Source: Deltaproteobacteria bacterium UBA5799 (GTDB taxonomy: Bacteria; Desulfobacterota; GWC2-55-46). From it: a stretch of 14,423 nt of DNA. The position numbers and the translations under genes were made by a program. The DNA lies in assembly GCA_002418185.1 (NCBI GenBank), contig DIDN01000013.1:1-14423 (forward strand). The letters run 5' to 3'. The notes below the pieces were generated by a model that saw only the letters and a program-made list of their open reading frames with translations, searched no databases and was not told where the DNA came from. This document shows, in pieces, positions 1-8,412 of this stretch. Positions within the stretch are counted from its first letter, which is position 1; each line of letters opens with the position of its first letter.

Positions 1-384
1 CGGCTCTCGAAAAGGGTCTTCTTTACCGGGCACGTGAGCCACTCGGAGATGATGGCGAGGTACTCGGATGCGCACATATTCATAAACGCGTCCTTCTACG
101 AGTCCTTCGGGATGCCGGTGGCCGAGGCCATGGCCTGCGGCCTTCCGGTAGTCGCCACAAGGGTTGGCGGAGTGCCGGAGATCGTCGAGGACGGGGTCTC
201 AGGCCTGCTCGTGCGGCCCGGAGACCCAGCGGGCCTGGGCAAGGCAATAGAGCTTCTCATAAAAGACCGGGGCTTGCGGGAGAAGGTCGCCGCAGCCGGT
301 AGGGAGCGCGTAAAGGAGCTCTTCAGCTGGGACCGGATAGCCGGGACGCTGGCCGGATATTACAGGGAACTCGCGGGCGCGTAG
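1..384 (+). CDS. Glycosyltransferase, GT4-like, C-terminal fragment
   Basis: The reading frame is open from the first base and only the last 127 residues of the protein are present; the true start lies upstream of the window. The visible part is the C-terminal Rossmann half of a GT-B fold glycosyltransferase. It carries the ESFGMPVAEAMACGLPVVA block, which contains the EX7E nucleotide-sugar binding motif, followed by GGVPE and the usual 'DGVSGLLV.PGD' segment. Such enzymes transfer a sugar from a nucleotide donor onto a lipid-linked acceptor at the cytoplasmic face of the inner membrane. It is followed after 15 bases by a flippase gene, so it most likely adds a residue to the polysaccharide repeat unit. 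Donor and acceptor cannot be read from this fragment. Confidence 0.93.
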   Translation, partial: RLSKRVFFTGHVSHSEMMARYSDAHIFINASFYESFGMPVAEAMACGLPVVATRVGGVPEIVEDGVSGLLVRPGDPAGLGKAIELLIKDRGLREKVAAAGRERVKELFSWDRIAGTLAGYYRELAGA

Positions 385-399
385 CCCCCGGCGGCCCTC

Positions 400-1857
400 A
401 TGACGAAAGCCGAGATGAAGCAGAAGATAATCAGCGGGAGCTTCTGGACCGTATTTTCCAACGTCTGCTCCCAGCTGGTAACGTTCTCTGCAACCATAGT
501 CCTTGCGAGGCTGCTTACGCCCGGGGACTTCGGGATCGTTGCCATATCGTCGGTCTTCATCGGGGTCGTCATCCTGTTCCAGGACCTCGGCATGGGGGCC
601 GCCATAATACAGCGGCAGAACATAGACGACGACTACCTCTCCACCTCCTTTTTCGTAAGCATAATGGCGGGCGTTGCGCTCGCCGCGCTCCTGGCCGCCA
701 CGTCGCCCTTCATAGCGGCCTTCTACAAGGAGCCGGTCCTCCGGGACATACTCCTGGTCTCGTCGCTCGGTTTCGTGTTGAGCCCGTTTACGTCGATACA
801 CACGTCCATACTCTCGAAGAGGCTGGAGTTCAAGAAGCTTTCGCTCGTAAACCTCGGGAACCACGCCCTCTCCGGCCTCATATCGGTTGTGCTGGCGCTC
901 CTTGGGTACGGCGTCTGGAGCATGGTGCTTGGAAAGATACTCTCCCAGCCCGTCCTCATACCCATAGTCTGGTCGGTAGTCAAATGGAGGCCCAGGGCGA
1001 GGCTTGTCAGGAAGTGCTTTACCGACCTGTTCGGCTTCAGCTCGAACCTGCTGGGATTCAACATCCTGAACTTCTTCGCCAGGAACCTCGACAATCTCAT
1101 AATAGGCAAATACCTCGGCGCGCAGGCGCTCGGCTACTACTCCGTGGCATACAACCTGATGCTCAAGCCCCTTCAGCTCATATCCTGGTCAATGGGCAAG
1201 GTCCTCTTCCCGGTATTCTCGAGCATACAGGGCGACAGGGAACGTACAAGGGCGGTTTACCTGAAGGTGGTCCGGTCGATATCCCTCATAACCTTCCCGA
1301 TGATGACCGGGCTCTTCATGGTCTCCGAGGAGTTCATACTCTCCGTGTACGGCGGAAGGTGGGAGCCGGCCATACTCCCATTGAAGCTCCTCTGCATCGT
1401 CGGGGCAGTGCAGTCCATCGGGACTACCGGAGGGATAATCTTCAACTCCCAGGGCAGGCCCGACCTCACGCTCAAGCTGGGGGTCTTCTCCTCGGCCCTC
1501 GTGGTCGTCGCCTTCATGGTCGGCATAAAATGGGGCCTCCTGGGCCTCATAACGGCATACATAGCCGCCACCATACCGATATTCCTGCTCGGCCAGTACG
1601 TCACCAACAGACTCATAGGGATCGACCTGTTCTCGTTCGTCAAGGCGCTCGCCCCGTCGGCGGCGTGCTCGTCCGTGATGGTCGCGTTCCTCCTCGGGTT
1701 CAGGCTCATGAACGGGAGCTCGCTGCACCTCGGGATGGAATACGCCCTCGTCGCCCTCGTGGTCCTCGGGATAGCCACGTACCTTCTTTTTGCGGCGAAG
1801 GTCTTCAAGGTGCCGGAGGTGACCGAGGCCCTCCGGATGGTAAGGCGGAAGGTCTGA
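400..1857 (+). CDS. Wzx-like polysaccharide flippase (MOP superfamily)
   Basis: This 485-residue integral membrane protein has about twelve to fourteen hydrophobic segments along its full length. The N-terminus (roughly residues 10-75) fits the lipopolysaccharide biosynthesis / oligosaccharide flippase family: 'SGSFWTVFSNVCSQLVTFSATIVLARLLTPGDFG' split over the first two helices, then 'DLGMGAAIIQR'. Length and layout are normal for WzxC/TuaB-type members. The known role of the family is to flip undecaprenyl-linked repeat units across the inner membrane. The ATG at 400 has only a weak ribosome site, and an in-frame ATG at 415 is a possible alternative. The stop overlaps the next start (TGATG), which implies translational coupling with the glycosyltransferase downstream. 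Substrate specificity cannot be inferred. Confidence 0.93.
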   Translation: MTKAEMKQKIISGSFWTVFSNVCSQLVTFSATIVLARLLTPGDFGIVAISSVFIGVVILFQDLGMGAAIIQRQNIDDDYLSTSFFVSIMAGVALAALLAATSPFIAAFYKEPVLRDILLVSSLGFVLSPFTSIHTSILSKRLEFKKLSLVNLGNHALSGLISVVLALLGYGVWSMVLGKILSQPVLIPIVWSVVKWRPRARLVRKCFTDLFGFSSNLLGFNILNFFARNLDNLIIGKYLGAQALGYYSVAYNLMLKPLQLISWSMGKVLFPVFSSIQGDRERTRAVYLKVVRSISLITFPMMTGLFMVSEEFILSVYGGRWEPAILPLKLLCIVGAVQSIGTTGGIIFNSQGRPDLTLKLGVFSSALVVVAFMVGIKWGLLGLITAYIAATIPIFLLGQYVTNRLIGIDLFSFVKALAPSAACSSVMVAFLLGFRLMNGSSLHLGMEYALVALVVLGIATYLLFAAKVFKVPEVTEALRMVRRKV

Positions 1858-2693
1858 TGAAGATAAGGGTGCTCATGATAACCCACAACAGGCCCGCCTA
1901 CACGAGGCTCTCTCTCGCGAGGCTCGCCGAGACGCTACCGCCGCACGCCAAGGCGGTGGTATGGGACAATGCCTCGTCCGAGGAGAACCTCAAGGTGCTC
2001 CGCGGCTTCGAGGGGCACCCGGCGATAGAGAGGATAATCTACAACAGGACGAACGACAGGCTCCGGGGGCCAACGAACTGGTTCTGGAGGAACCACGCGG
2101 ACGCGGACCTCCTCGGGAAGATAGACGACGACTGCCTGATGCCGGCGAGGTGGGTCGAGAAGGTGGAGAAGGCGCACAGGGACATAACCGAGGCCGGGAT
2201 AATCGGCTGCTGGAGGTTCCTGCCCGAAGACTTCAGCGTCTCGAAGGCGACAAGGAAGATACACTCCTTCGGCGCGCACATGATCCTCAGGAACTGCTGG
2301 ATAGAGGGCTCCGGGTACCTGATGAAAAGGAAGGTGGTCGACGAAATAGGCGGGCTCAGGCCCAAGGAGACCTTCACCACATGGTGCATCAGGGCCGCGG
2401 CAAAGGGCTACGTTATCGGCTGGTACTATCCCTTCCTCTACCAGGAGCACATGGACGACCCCAGGGCCGAGCATACCGGCATCAAGACGGACGAGGACCT
2501 GAGAAGGCTCCTTCCGCTCTCCGCGGAACAGTATGGCGTTAGGACCAGAGAGGAATGGGTCAGGAAGCTCAGGGGCACGGCCCAGAGGCTCCAGGAATAT
2601 TCGCTCGACCCCTACGACTTCATAGGGCTAAGGTCCAGGTTGAAAAGGAAGCTCTACAACATGCTGGGGCTCGCTTACTTCCCCAAGGAATGA
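1857..2693 (+). CDS. Glycosyltransferase family 2 (GT-A fold)
   Basis: This is a 278-residue protein. I chose the ATG at 1857 because it overlaps the flippase stop and is preceded by GGAAGG at good spacing. The same frame is open far upstream (to 984), but that part is antisense-like shadow of the flippase gene. The N-terminus 'RVLMITHNRPAYTRLSL' and 'VVWDNASS' (residues 34-41) are the GT2 nucleotide-binding strand and loop. 'KIDDDCLMP' around residues 88-96 supplies the metal-binding DxD. The length is short but normal for a soluble GT2 without membrane helices. It probably adds one sugar to the repeat unit on the cytoplasmic side of the membrane. Donor sugar and linkage are not readable. 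Confidence 0.9.
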   Translation: MKIRVLMITHNRPAYTRLSLARLAETLPPHAKAVVWDNASSEENLKVLRGFEGHPAIERIIYNRTNDRLRGPTNWFWRNHADADLLGKIDDDCLMPARWVEKVEKAHRDITEAGIIGCWRFLPEDFSVSKATRKIHSFGAHMILRNCWIEGSGYLMKRKVVDEIGGLRPKETFTTWCIRAAAKGYVIGWYYPFLYQEHMDDPRAEHTGIKTDEDLRRLLPLSAEQYGVRTREEWVRKLRGTAQRLQEYSLDPYDFIGLRSRLKRKLYNMLGLAYFPKE

Positions 2694-2712
2694 CGGCCCC
2701 GGAAGAGCCCAG

Positions 2713-3981
2713 GTGCGGATGAGCTTCAGAGACGTCGGGGAGATAGCGGCGTGGCGCCTGTGCCTCGGTTGCGGCGCGTGCGCATACGCGTGCAGGTCCG
2801 GGAAGGTCAGGCTCGCGGACATAATCCAGGACGGGATAAGGCCGGTGGTGGAAAGCGGGTGCGACGACTGCGGCGATTGCGTCCAGGTGTGCCCGGGCAT
2901 CGAGACCTCGCACGGCAGCTGGCCGGAAGGTTCGCTCCGGGCGCTCAGGAGAGGCTGGGGGCCGGTACTGGAGGTCTGGGAAGGCCATGCAGCCCACCCC
3001 GGGATAAGGTTCGCGGGGTCCTCGGGAGGGGCAGCTACCGCCCTGGCGCTTTACTGTATCGAAAGGCTCGGGATGCACGGCGTCCTGCACAGCGGCGCAT
3101 CAACCGACGAGCCGTGGAGGAACAGGACTGTATTCAGCAGGACCAGTGAGGAGATCGTCTCGCGCGCGGGTTCCAGGTACTCTCCGGCCTCTCCCTGCGA
3201 AGGGCTCGCGTCGATAGAGACGGCCCCCTCCCCTTCGGTATTCATCGGGAAGCCGTGCGACGTGGCCGCTCTAAGGAAGGCGGAAAACATGAGGCCGGCC
3301 CTCAAGGCAAAGACCGGTCTCGCGGTCTCCATCTTCTGCGCCGGCACCCCTTCGACGATCGGCACGATAGACCTCCTCGGGAAGTTCAACGTGTCCGCGG
3401 GCGAGCTCAAGAGCCTCAGGTACAGGGGCATGGGCTGGCCGGGCATGTGGGAAGCGGTTCTGAAGAACGGCGAGTCAGTGAAGCTCTCATACATGGACGC
3501 CTGGGGGTTCCTCCAGAGGTACAGGCCGCTAAGGTGCTATCTCTGCCCCGACGGCACCGGCGAGTTCGCGGACATCTCCTGCGGAGACCCCTGGTACAGG
3601 GAGCCGGATGAGCGGGAACCAGGGCTCTCGATGGTCGTTGCGAGGACCGGACTCGGGAGGAGGGTAATAGTCTCGGCTGCGGAGGCGGGCTATCTGAAGC
3701 TACGGAGGATAGACCCCGCCCTGCTCGGAAGCTCACAGGCCAACCTGCTGGCAAAAAGGAGGTCGATATGGGGACGTCTCGCCGCCATGAGGCTCTTCGG
3801 CGTGCCCGTGCCCAGGCTCTCGGGCTTCAGCCTCTTCCGAAACTGGCTCGGCCTCCCCGTGGGCGGCAAGGCAAGGTCCATTGCCGGGACTGCCAGGAGG
3901 ATTATCAAAAGGGGATACCGCACGAAGGCCGGGCGCATCTCCCCGATAGAGGGCGGAACCAAGGAACCTTCAACCACCTGA
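2713..3981 (+). CDS. FrhB-like coenzyme F420 hydrogenase/dehydrogenase beta-subunit family protein
   Basis: This is a 422-residue protein. Two N-terminal clusters of four cysteines each (C17, C20, C23, C27 and C50, C53, C56, C60, numbered from 2713) should bind two [4Fe-4S] centres. They are followed by the FrhB/FdhB N-domain ('RFAGSSGGAATALALY', 'FIGKPCDVAALRKAE') and the C-domain ('FCAGTPS', and 'CYLCPDGTGEFADISCGDPW' near residues 274-293). Family members are iron-sulfur flavoproteins. Some reduce F420, but others such as plant hydroxymethyl-chlorophyll reductase do not, so F420 use is not implied. Members occur often in polysaccharide loci with unknown roles. The GTG at 2713 has CCGGAAGA about eight bases upstream; the ATG at 2719 is the alternative start. 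It lies 12 bases before a radical SAM gene, which could be its redox partner (inference). Confidence 0.88.
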   Translation: MRMSFRDVGEIAAWRLCLGCGACAYACRSGKVRLADIIQDGIRPVVESGCDDCGDCVQVCPGIETSHGSWPEGSLRALRRGWGPVLEVWEGHAAHPGIRFAGSSGGAATALALYCIERLGMHGVLHSGASTDEPWRNRTVFSRTSEEIVSRAGSRYSPASPCEGLASIETAPSPSVFIGKPCDVAALRKAENMRPALKAKTGLAVSIFCAGTPSTIGTIDLLGKFNVSAGELKSLRYRGMGWPGMWEAVLKNGESVKLSYMDAWGFLQRYRPLRCYLCPDGTGEFADISCGDPWYREPDEREPGLSMVVARTGLGRRVIVSAAEAGYLKLRRIDPALLGSSQANLLAKRRSIWGRLAAMRLFGVPVPRLSGFSLFRNWLGLPVGGKARSIAGTARRIIKRGYRTKAGRISPIEGGTKEPSTT

Positions 3982-3993
3982 ACGAGGACTCCA

Positions 3994-5145
3994 ATGAAAA
4001 CAGAGAGACTTTTCGAGACCCCGCTTACCGAAGAGCAGCAGGCGAACAGCCTTCTTAACAGGAAGGAGTTCAGGGAAGGCAGGACCGTCCTCAATTCGCT
4101 CCCGAGGAGGATAGTATTCGAGCTGACGAACAGGTGCAACTTCCAGTGCATCATGTGCGGCAGGGAGGCGGTCAACTTCAGGGTGAACGACATGCCTGTG
4201 GAGGTCGTGAAGGCCTTCGAGCCGTTCTACGGGAAAACCGAGGAGGTCACTCTCCACGGCTGGGGCGAAGGCACCCTCCACCCGAAGCTCCCGCAGATAC
4301 TCGAATACCTGAACAGGTTCAGCCGCCTCAGGAAATACTTCGTCACGAACGGCAGCACCATACCGAAGATAAAAGACCTCGTCTTCGAGCACCGCGTGGA
4401 CCTCATAGCCGTCTCGCTCGACGGCTCCACCGCCGGAACGAACGATTCCATCAGAAAAGGCGGCAACTTCATGCGCGAGGTGGATTCAGTGACGGCGCTC
4501 ATGGAGGAGAAGAAGAGGCGGGGCGCCGCCTACCCGTACGTGAACTTCGTATTCACCGCGATGAGGAGGAACATAGGCGAATTGCCCGGCATGGTCGCAC
4601 TCGCCAAAAGGACCGGGGTCCCCGAGGTCAAGGTCGTATACCTTACGGTGTTCGAGGAGAGACTGGCCGGCGAATCCCTCCTGGACATGCAGGAGACGGT
4701 CAGGGAGCATTTCGCCGCGGCCTCGGAGGCCGCGGAGGCCGGAGGCATAAAGCTCAAGCTCCCTGAGTTACAGGGCGAAGGCGAGGCCGGGAGGATGCCG
4801 CACAAGCAGTGCCCCTTCCCCTGGAGGGACTTCTACATCGGAAGCGACTGCTTTGTCCGCCCCTGCCAGTCTTCGTCGGAAAAACTCTTCAACCTCCGCG
4901 ATTACGGGTCTCCCCTCGAGGCATGGAACTCGGAGGAGATGGCCAGGATGCGTGCGTCGGTGAACTCGGATGAACTGATGCCCTCGAGCTGCATGAACTG
5001 CTACCACAGCTCGTGCGCCAACTGGAACTTGAGGTCGAGCTTCGTGCAGTTCGGAAAATCGTTTGCGCCAGAATGGATGCCAGAGACGGGTGAAATGGTC
5101 TCCGAGGGCCTTCAGACGATCGCGGTAGACGCAAAAAAGCCCTGA
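3994..5145 (+). CDS. Radical SAM / SPASM domain protein
   Basis: This 383-residue enzyme has the canonical CX3CX2C cluster (C48, C52, C55; 'CNFQCIMC') for the SAM-cleaving [4Fe-4S] centre, preceded by 'RRIVFELTNR'. 'LHGWGEGTLHPKL' and 'VTNGST' follow as the glycine-rich strand and the beta-4 region of the TIM barrel, and 'VSLDGST' comes later. The C-terminal extension has C273, C286, C291, C333, C336 and C341, a SPASM pattern for auxiliary iron-sulfur clusters. SPASM enzymes oxidise or rearrange peptides, alcohols or sugars; the substrate here is unknown. The position inside a polysaccharide operon, directly after an FrhB-like reductase and before rfbF, argues for sugar or glycan modification (inference). 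The ATG at 3994 follows GAGG at six bases. Confidence 0.92.
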   Translation: MKTERLFETPLTEEQQANSLLNRKEFREGRTVLNSLPRRIVFELTNRCNFQCIMCGREAVNFRVNDMPVEVVKAFEPFYGKTEEVTLHGWGEGTLHPKLPQILEYLNRFSRLRKYFVTNGSTIPKIKDLVFEHRVDLIAVSLDGSTAGTNDSIRKGGNFMREVDSVTALMEEKKRRGAAYPYVNFVFTAMRRNIGELPGMVALAKRTGVPEVKVVYLTVFEERLAGESLLDMQETVREHFAAASEAAEAGGIKLKLPELQGEGEAGRMPHKQCPFPWRDFYIGSDCFVRPCQSSSEKLFNLRDYGSPLEAWNSEEMARMRASVNSDELMPSSCMNCYHSSCANWNLRSSFVQFGKSFAPEWMPETGEMVSEGLQTIAVDAKKP

Positions 5146-5164
5146 GGCGGAAAGGAGCTGGGCG

Positions 5165-5932
5165 ATGAAGGTAGCCATACTGGCCGGGGGGCTGGGCTCC
5201 AGGCTCGCTGAAGAGACGGAGCTCAAGCCGAAGCCGATGGTGGAGGTCGGGGGGCGCCCGATGCTCTGGCACATAATGATGTACTACACCGTGTACGGCT
5301 TCAGGGACTTCACCATCGCCCTGGGCTACAAGGGGGACTACATAAAGAGATGGATGAAGGACTACTGCGCGCTCAACAGCAACATGACCGTAAGGACGAG
5401 CACGGGAAAGGTCGAGATAACGGGCGGGGACGTGCCGGACTGGACGGTCGACCTAATCGACACCGGGCTGAACACCATGACAGGAGGGAGGATAAAGCGG
5501 CTCGCGCCCTGGACCGGCAACGGGACATTCATGCTCACGTGGGGCGACGGCGTCTCGGATGTCAACCTCCAGGCGCTCCTGGACTTCCACCGCTCGCACG
5601 GGAAGCTCGCAACTCTGACTGCAGTGAGGCCGCCGGCCAGGTTCGGGCACCTGGAGCTGGAGGGGAGCATGGTATCCGAGTTCTCGGAAAAGCCCCAGAC
5701 CTCGGAGGGCTGGATAAACGGGGCCTTCTTCGTCCTCGAACCCGGGGTCTTCGACTATATCGAGGGCGATGAGACGCAGTTCGAGAAGGAGCCCCTCGAG
5801 AACCTCGCAAGGGACGGGGAACTCATGGCCTTCACCCATGCCTCGTTCTGGCAGTGCATGGACACGCTGAGGGACAAGCTCCACCTCGAAAGGCTGTGGA
5901 CAGGCGGGAGGGCGCCGTGGAAAAAATGGTGA
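5165..5932 (+). CDS. rfbF: Glucose-1-phosphate cytidylyltransferase
   Basis: This protein has 255 residues, the usual length of the family. It makes CDP-glucose from CTP and glucose 1-phosphate (EC 2.7.7.33), the first step to CDP-linked dideoxy and branched sugars. The nucleotide-binding signature 'ILAGGLGSRL' starts at residue 5. The 'LKPKPMVEVGGRPMLWHIM' block, 'YKGDYIKRWM', 'LTWGDGVSDV' (metal-binding Asp) and 'FSEKPQ' then match RfbF/DdhA rather than the thymidylyl or uridylyl relatives. AAAGGAG at 5151-5157 sits seven bases before the ATG. Just downstream lies a sugar C-methyltransferase, a common pairing in clusters for C-methyl-branched CDP sugars. The expected 4,6-dehydratase (rfbG) is not in this window. 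Confidence 0.95.
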   Translation: MKVAILAGGLGSRLAEETELKPKPMVEVGGRPMLWHIMMYYTVYGFRDFTIALGYKGDYIKRWMKDYCALNSNMTVRTSTGKVEITGGDVPDWTVDLIDTGLNTMTGGRIKRLAPWTGNGTFMLTWGDGVSDVNLQALLDFHRSHGKLATLTAVRPPARFGHLELEGSMVSEFSEKPQTSEGWINGAFFVLEPGVFDYIEGDETQFEKEPLENLARDGELMAFTHASFWQCMDTLRDKLHLERLWTGGRAPWKKW

Positions 5933-5950
5933 ACGACCAGGGAGGATGAG

Positions 5951-7180
5951 ATGACCGGGAACCGCTCAACATGCCGTTCGTGCGGGGGGAAAAGGCTCGA
6001 GACGGTCCTTGACCTCGGGAGGACGCCGCTCGCGGACGCTCTCCTTACCGTGGAGGAGCTTGGCCGCCCCGAGCCGGAATATCCGCTGGAGGCCGTCTTC
6101 TGCCGCGACTGCTCGCTCGTGCAGATAATCGAGACCGTGCCTCCGGAGGAGCTCTTCTGCAGGAGGTACCCTTACTATTCCTCGTTCTCCGACGAGCTCC
6201 TGAGGCACTCTAGCGAGAACGCGCTCGAGCTTATCGGGACAAGGCGCCTTGGTTCGCAAAGCCTTGTCGTGGAGATAGCCTCGAACGACGGATACCTTCT
6301 GAAGAACTTCGTCCAGAACGGGATACCCTGCCTCGGAATAGACCCTGCCCGGGGCCCGGCCGACGCCGCGGAGAAGGCCGGCGTGCCGACGCACTGCGGG
6401 TTCTTCGACGCGGAGCTCGTCGGCAAGCTGCGGGGCATGGGGAAAAGGGCCGACGTGATAATAGCTAACAACGTGCTTGCGCACGTGGCAGACTCAAAGG
6501 GCTTCCTCGACGGCATAAGGACTCTCCTCAAGGAAGGCGGCATCGCCGTAATCGAGGTCCCTTACGTGCGGGAGCTTGTCGACAAGTGCGAATTCGACAC
6601 CATCTACCACGAGCACCTCTGCTATTTCTCGGGGACGTCGGCAGACCGGTTCCTCCGGGGCCGCGGCCTCTACCTGAACTCCGTAAGGAGGATCCCCATC
6701 CACGGGGGCTCGCTCCGGCTCTACGTCGGCCTCAGGGACGAGCCGGACGCCTCGGTAAAGGCCCTGCTCCACGAAGAAAGGAGGGACGGCGTGGACGGCT
6801 TCTCCTACTATAACGATTTCGCCATAAAGGCGGGGAACATCAAAAACGGCTTGAACCTCATGCTGAGGATACTGAGGAACGGAGGCAACCGCATCGCCGC
6901 CTACGGCGCGGCGGCAAAGGGCGCAACGCTCCTGAATTACACGGGGATAGGCGCGGACCTCATAGATTTCGTCGCGGACAGGAATATACACAAGCAGGGC
7001 CTCTACATGCCCGGGAAGCGCATCCCCATCTCCGCCCCGGAGAGGCTCATCGAGGAGATGCCGGACTACGTCCTCATCCTGGCCTGGAACTTCGCAGAAG
7101 AGATAATCGGCCAGCAGCAGGAGTACAGGGCAGCGGGCGGGAAGTTCATAGTGCCCATACCCGAATGGAAGGTGGCCTGA
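5951..7180 (+). CDS. NDP-sugar C-methyltransferase, TylC3/TcaB9 type
   Basis: This 409-residue enzyme has the three-part layout of sugar 3-C-methyltransferases. An N-terminal zinc site (C8, C11, C51, C54) is followed by a SAM-binding Rossmann domain with 'EIASNDGYLL' at 108-117, then the family's C-terminal domain with 'AYGAAAKGATLLNY'. The diagnostic 'YHEHLCYFS' starts at Y219. Against the TcaB9 active site as I recall it (Y76, H181, Y222, E224, H225), the counterparts here are Y73, H178, Y219, E221 and H222 at a constant offset of three, so it looks fully active. The reaction expected is methylation of a carbon next to a keto group of an NDP-4-keto-6-deoxy sugar. With rfbF directly upstream, the substrate is probably CDP-linked. 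AGGGAGG precedes the ATG. Confidence 0.92.
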   Translation: MTGNRSTCRSCGGKRLETVLDLGRTPLADALLTVEELGRPEPEYPLEAVFCRDCSLVQIIETVPPEELFCRRYPYYSSFSDELLRHSSENALELIGTRRLGSQSLVVEIASNDGYLLKNFVQNGIPCLGIDPARGPADAAEKAGVPTHCGFFDAELVGKLRGMGKRADVIIANNVLAHVADSKGFLDGIRTLLKEGGIAVIEVPYVRELVDKCEFDTIYHEHLCYFSGTSADRFLRGRGLYLNSVRRIPIHGGSLRLYVGLRDEPDASVKALLHEERRDGVDGFSYYNDFAIKAGNIKNGLNLMLRILRNGGNRIAAYGAAAKGATLLNYTGIGADLIDFVADRNIHKQGLYMPGKRIPISAPERLIEEMPDYVLILAWNFAEEIIGQQQEYRAAGGKFIVPIPEWKVA

Positions 7181-7193
7181 AAAAGGAGCTATG

Positions 7194-8405
7194 ATGGAGA
7201 GCCTGAACATGGACGCGGCCCCTGCCCTCCCAGGCCCGGTCTACCCGGAATGCCCGGGCTGCGGCTCGGCTGAGTCGCTTGAGTTCTACTCGCAGAGCGG
7301 CGCTCCGGTGCATTCGGTTCTGCTCTTCGCGACCCGGGAAGCGGCGGTCGAGTACCCCCGGGGCGAGATAAGGCTCGCCTTCTGCGCGAGGTGCGGTTTC
7401 ATATGGAACAGGTATCATCATCCCGCGCTGCAGGAGTACTCCGAGAGGTGCGAGGAGACCCAGGGGTTTTCCGTCACCTACAACGAGTTCGCGCGACGCC
7501 TCGCCTCGGACCTCGTCGAAAGGCACGGGCTGCGCGGAAAGCACATACTCGAGATAGGCTGCGGCAAGGGCGAGTTCCTGAACCTCCTGTGCAAGCTGGG
7601 CGGCAATACCGGAACGGGTTTCGACCCGGCATTCAGGGAGGACCGCGGAAGGCGCACCCCGGGGGTCAGGTTCGTGAAGGACTTCTACTCGGAAAAATAC
7701 TCGGACGAGCATGCGGACTTCATGGTCTGCAAGATGACGCTCGAGCACATAGGGTGTTCAGGCAGGTTCATATCGGCTGTCAGGAGGGCGCTCGGTGAAA
7801 AGCCGACCAGGGTCTTCTTCCAGGTCCCCGACGTGACGAGGGTCCTCCGTGAGCTTGCCTTCTGGGACGTCTACTACGAGCACTGCTCCTATTTCAGCCC
7901 CGGTTCACTCGGGAGGCTCTTCAGGGCCTCGGGCTTCGATGTGACAGGCATAAGCAGGGGCTACGGCGGCCAGTACCTGCTCCTCGACGCAGTAGCCTCG
8001 GCAGGCCGGCCCTCCCCTCCCCTTCCGGTCGAGGAAGAGCCAGAGGAGCTGAGGAACGCGGTGACCTTCTTTTCGGAGAACGTCATTCAGAAGACTGCGC
8101 TCTGGCGGCACAAGCTCCGCGAGTTCCGGAAGTCGGGTTACAGGACCGTCCTCTGGGGCTCAGGCTCGAAGGGAGTGGCCTTCCTTACGACCCTCGGCAT
8201 CACCGACGAGATAAAGTACGTGGTGGACGTCAACCCTTACAGGTGCGGCACCTTCATGGCCGGCACAGGCCACGAGATCGTATCGCCGGAGTTCGTGTGC
8301 CGATACAGGCCCGACGCGGTGGTCCTCATGAACCCCGTATACAGGCGCGAGGTCGAAATGGAACTGGAAAGGCTCGGCCATTCAGCAGAGGTCCTGACGG
8401 TGTAG
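7194..8405 (+). CDS. Diverged C-methyltransferase-family paralogue A (class I SAM fold)
   Basis: This is a 403-residue relative of the upstream C-methyltransferase. It keeps the zinc cysteines (C20, C23, C64, C67), a SAM motif 'EIGCGKGEFL' near 120, 'LEHI' with the conserved His (about 185), 'YYEHCSYFS' (about 227) and the C-terminal 'GSGSKGVAFL' domain. The Y-x-E-H active-site pattern is retained, but the residue that aligns with Y73 of its neighbour (TcaB9 Y76) is a cysteine in 'SERCEET'. Two ATGs lie in tandem at 7191 and 7194. AAGGAG at 7183-7188 is two bases from the first and five from the second, so I prefer 7194. It is most similar to the next gene and probably arose by tandem duplication. 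Its substrate and true reaction are unknown; methylation of an NDP-sugar is the default guess. Confidence 0.85.
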   Translation: MESLNMDAAPALPGPVYPECPGCGSAESLEFYSQSGAPVHSVLLFATREAAVEYPRGEIRLAFCARCGFIWNRYHHPALQEYSERCEETQGFSVTYNEFARRLASDLVERHGLRGKHILEIGCGKGEFLNLLCKLGGNTGTGFDPAFREDRGRRTPGVRFVKDFYSEKYSDEHADFMVCKMTLEHIGCSGRFISAVRRALGEKPTRVFFQVPDVTRVLRELAFWDVYYEHCSYFSPGSLGRLFRASGFDVTGISRGYGGQYLLLDAVASAGRPSPPLPVEEEPEELRNAVTFFSENVIQKTALWRHKLREFRKSGYRTVLWGSGSKGVAFLTTLGITDEIKYVVDVNPYRCGTFMAGTGHEIVSPEFVCRYRPDAVVLMNPVYRREVEMELERLGHSAEVLTV

Positions 8406-8412
8406 CCCGGGA

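Noticed and set aside
199..864. Long - strand open frames opposite the + strand operon, for example 199-864 and 6494-7210
   Set aside because: They are antisense shadows produced by the GC-rich codon pattern of the real genes and show no domain-like sequence or ribosome sites.
984..1856. Long open frame upstream of the first family 2 glycosyltransferase, in the same frame
   Set aside because: It lies wholly inside the flippase gene in another frame, has low-complexity Arg/Gly/Pro-rich content, and the glycosyltransferase has a good start at 1857.
2713..3981. Annotation as a true F420-reducing hydrogenase subunit
   Set aside because: No hydrogenase or formate dehydrogenase subunits are nearby and the context is polysaccharide synthesis. 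Family members include F420-independent reductases.
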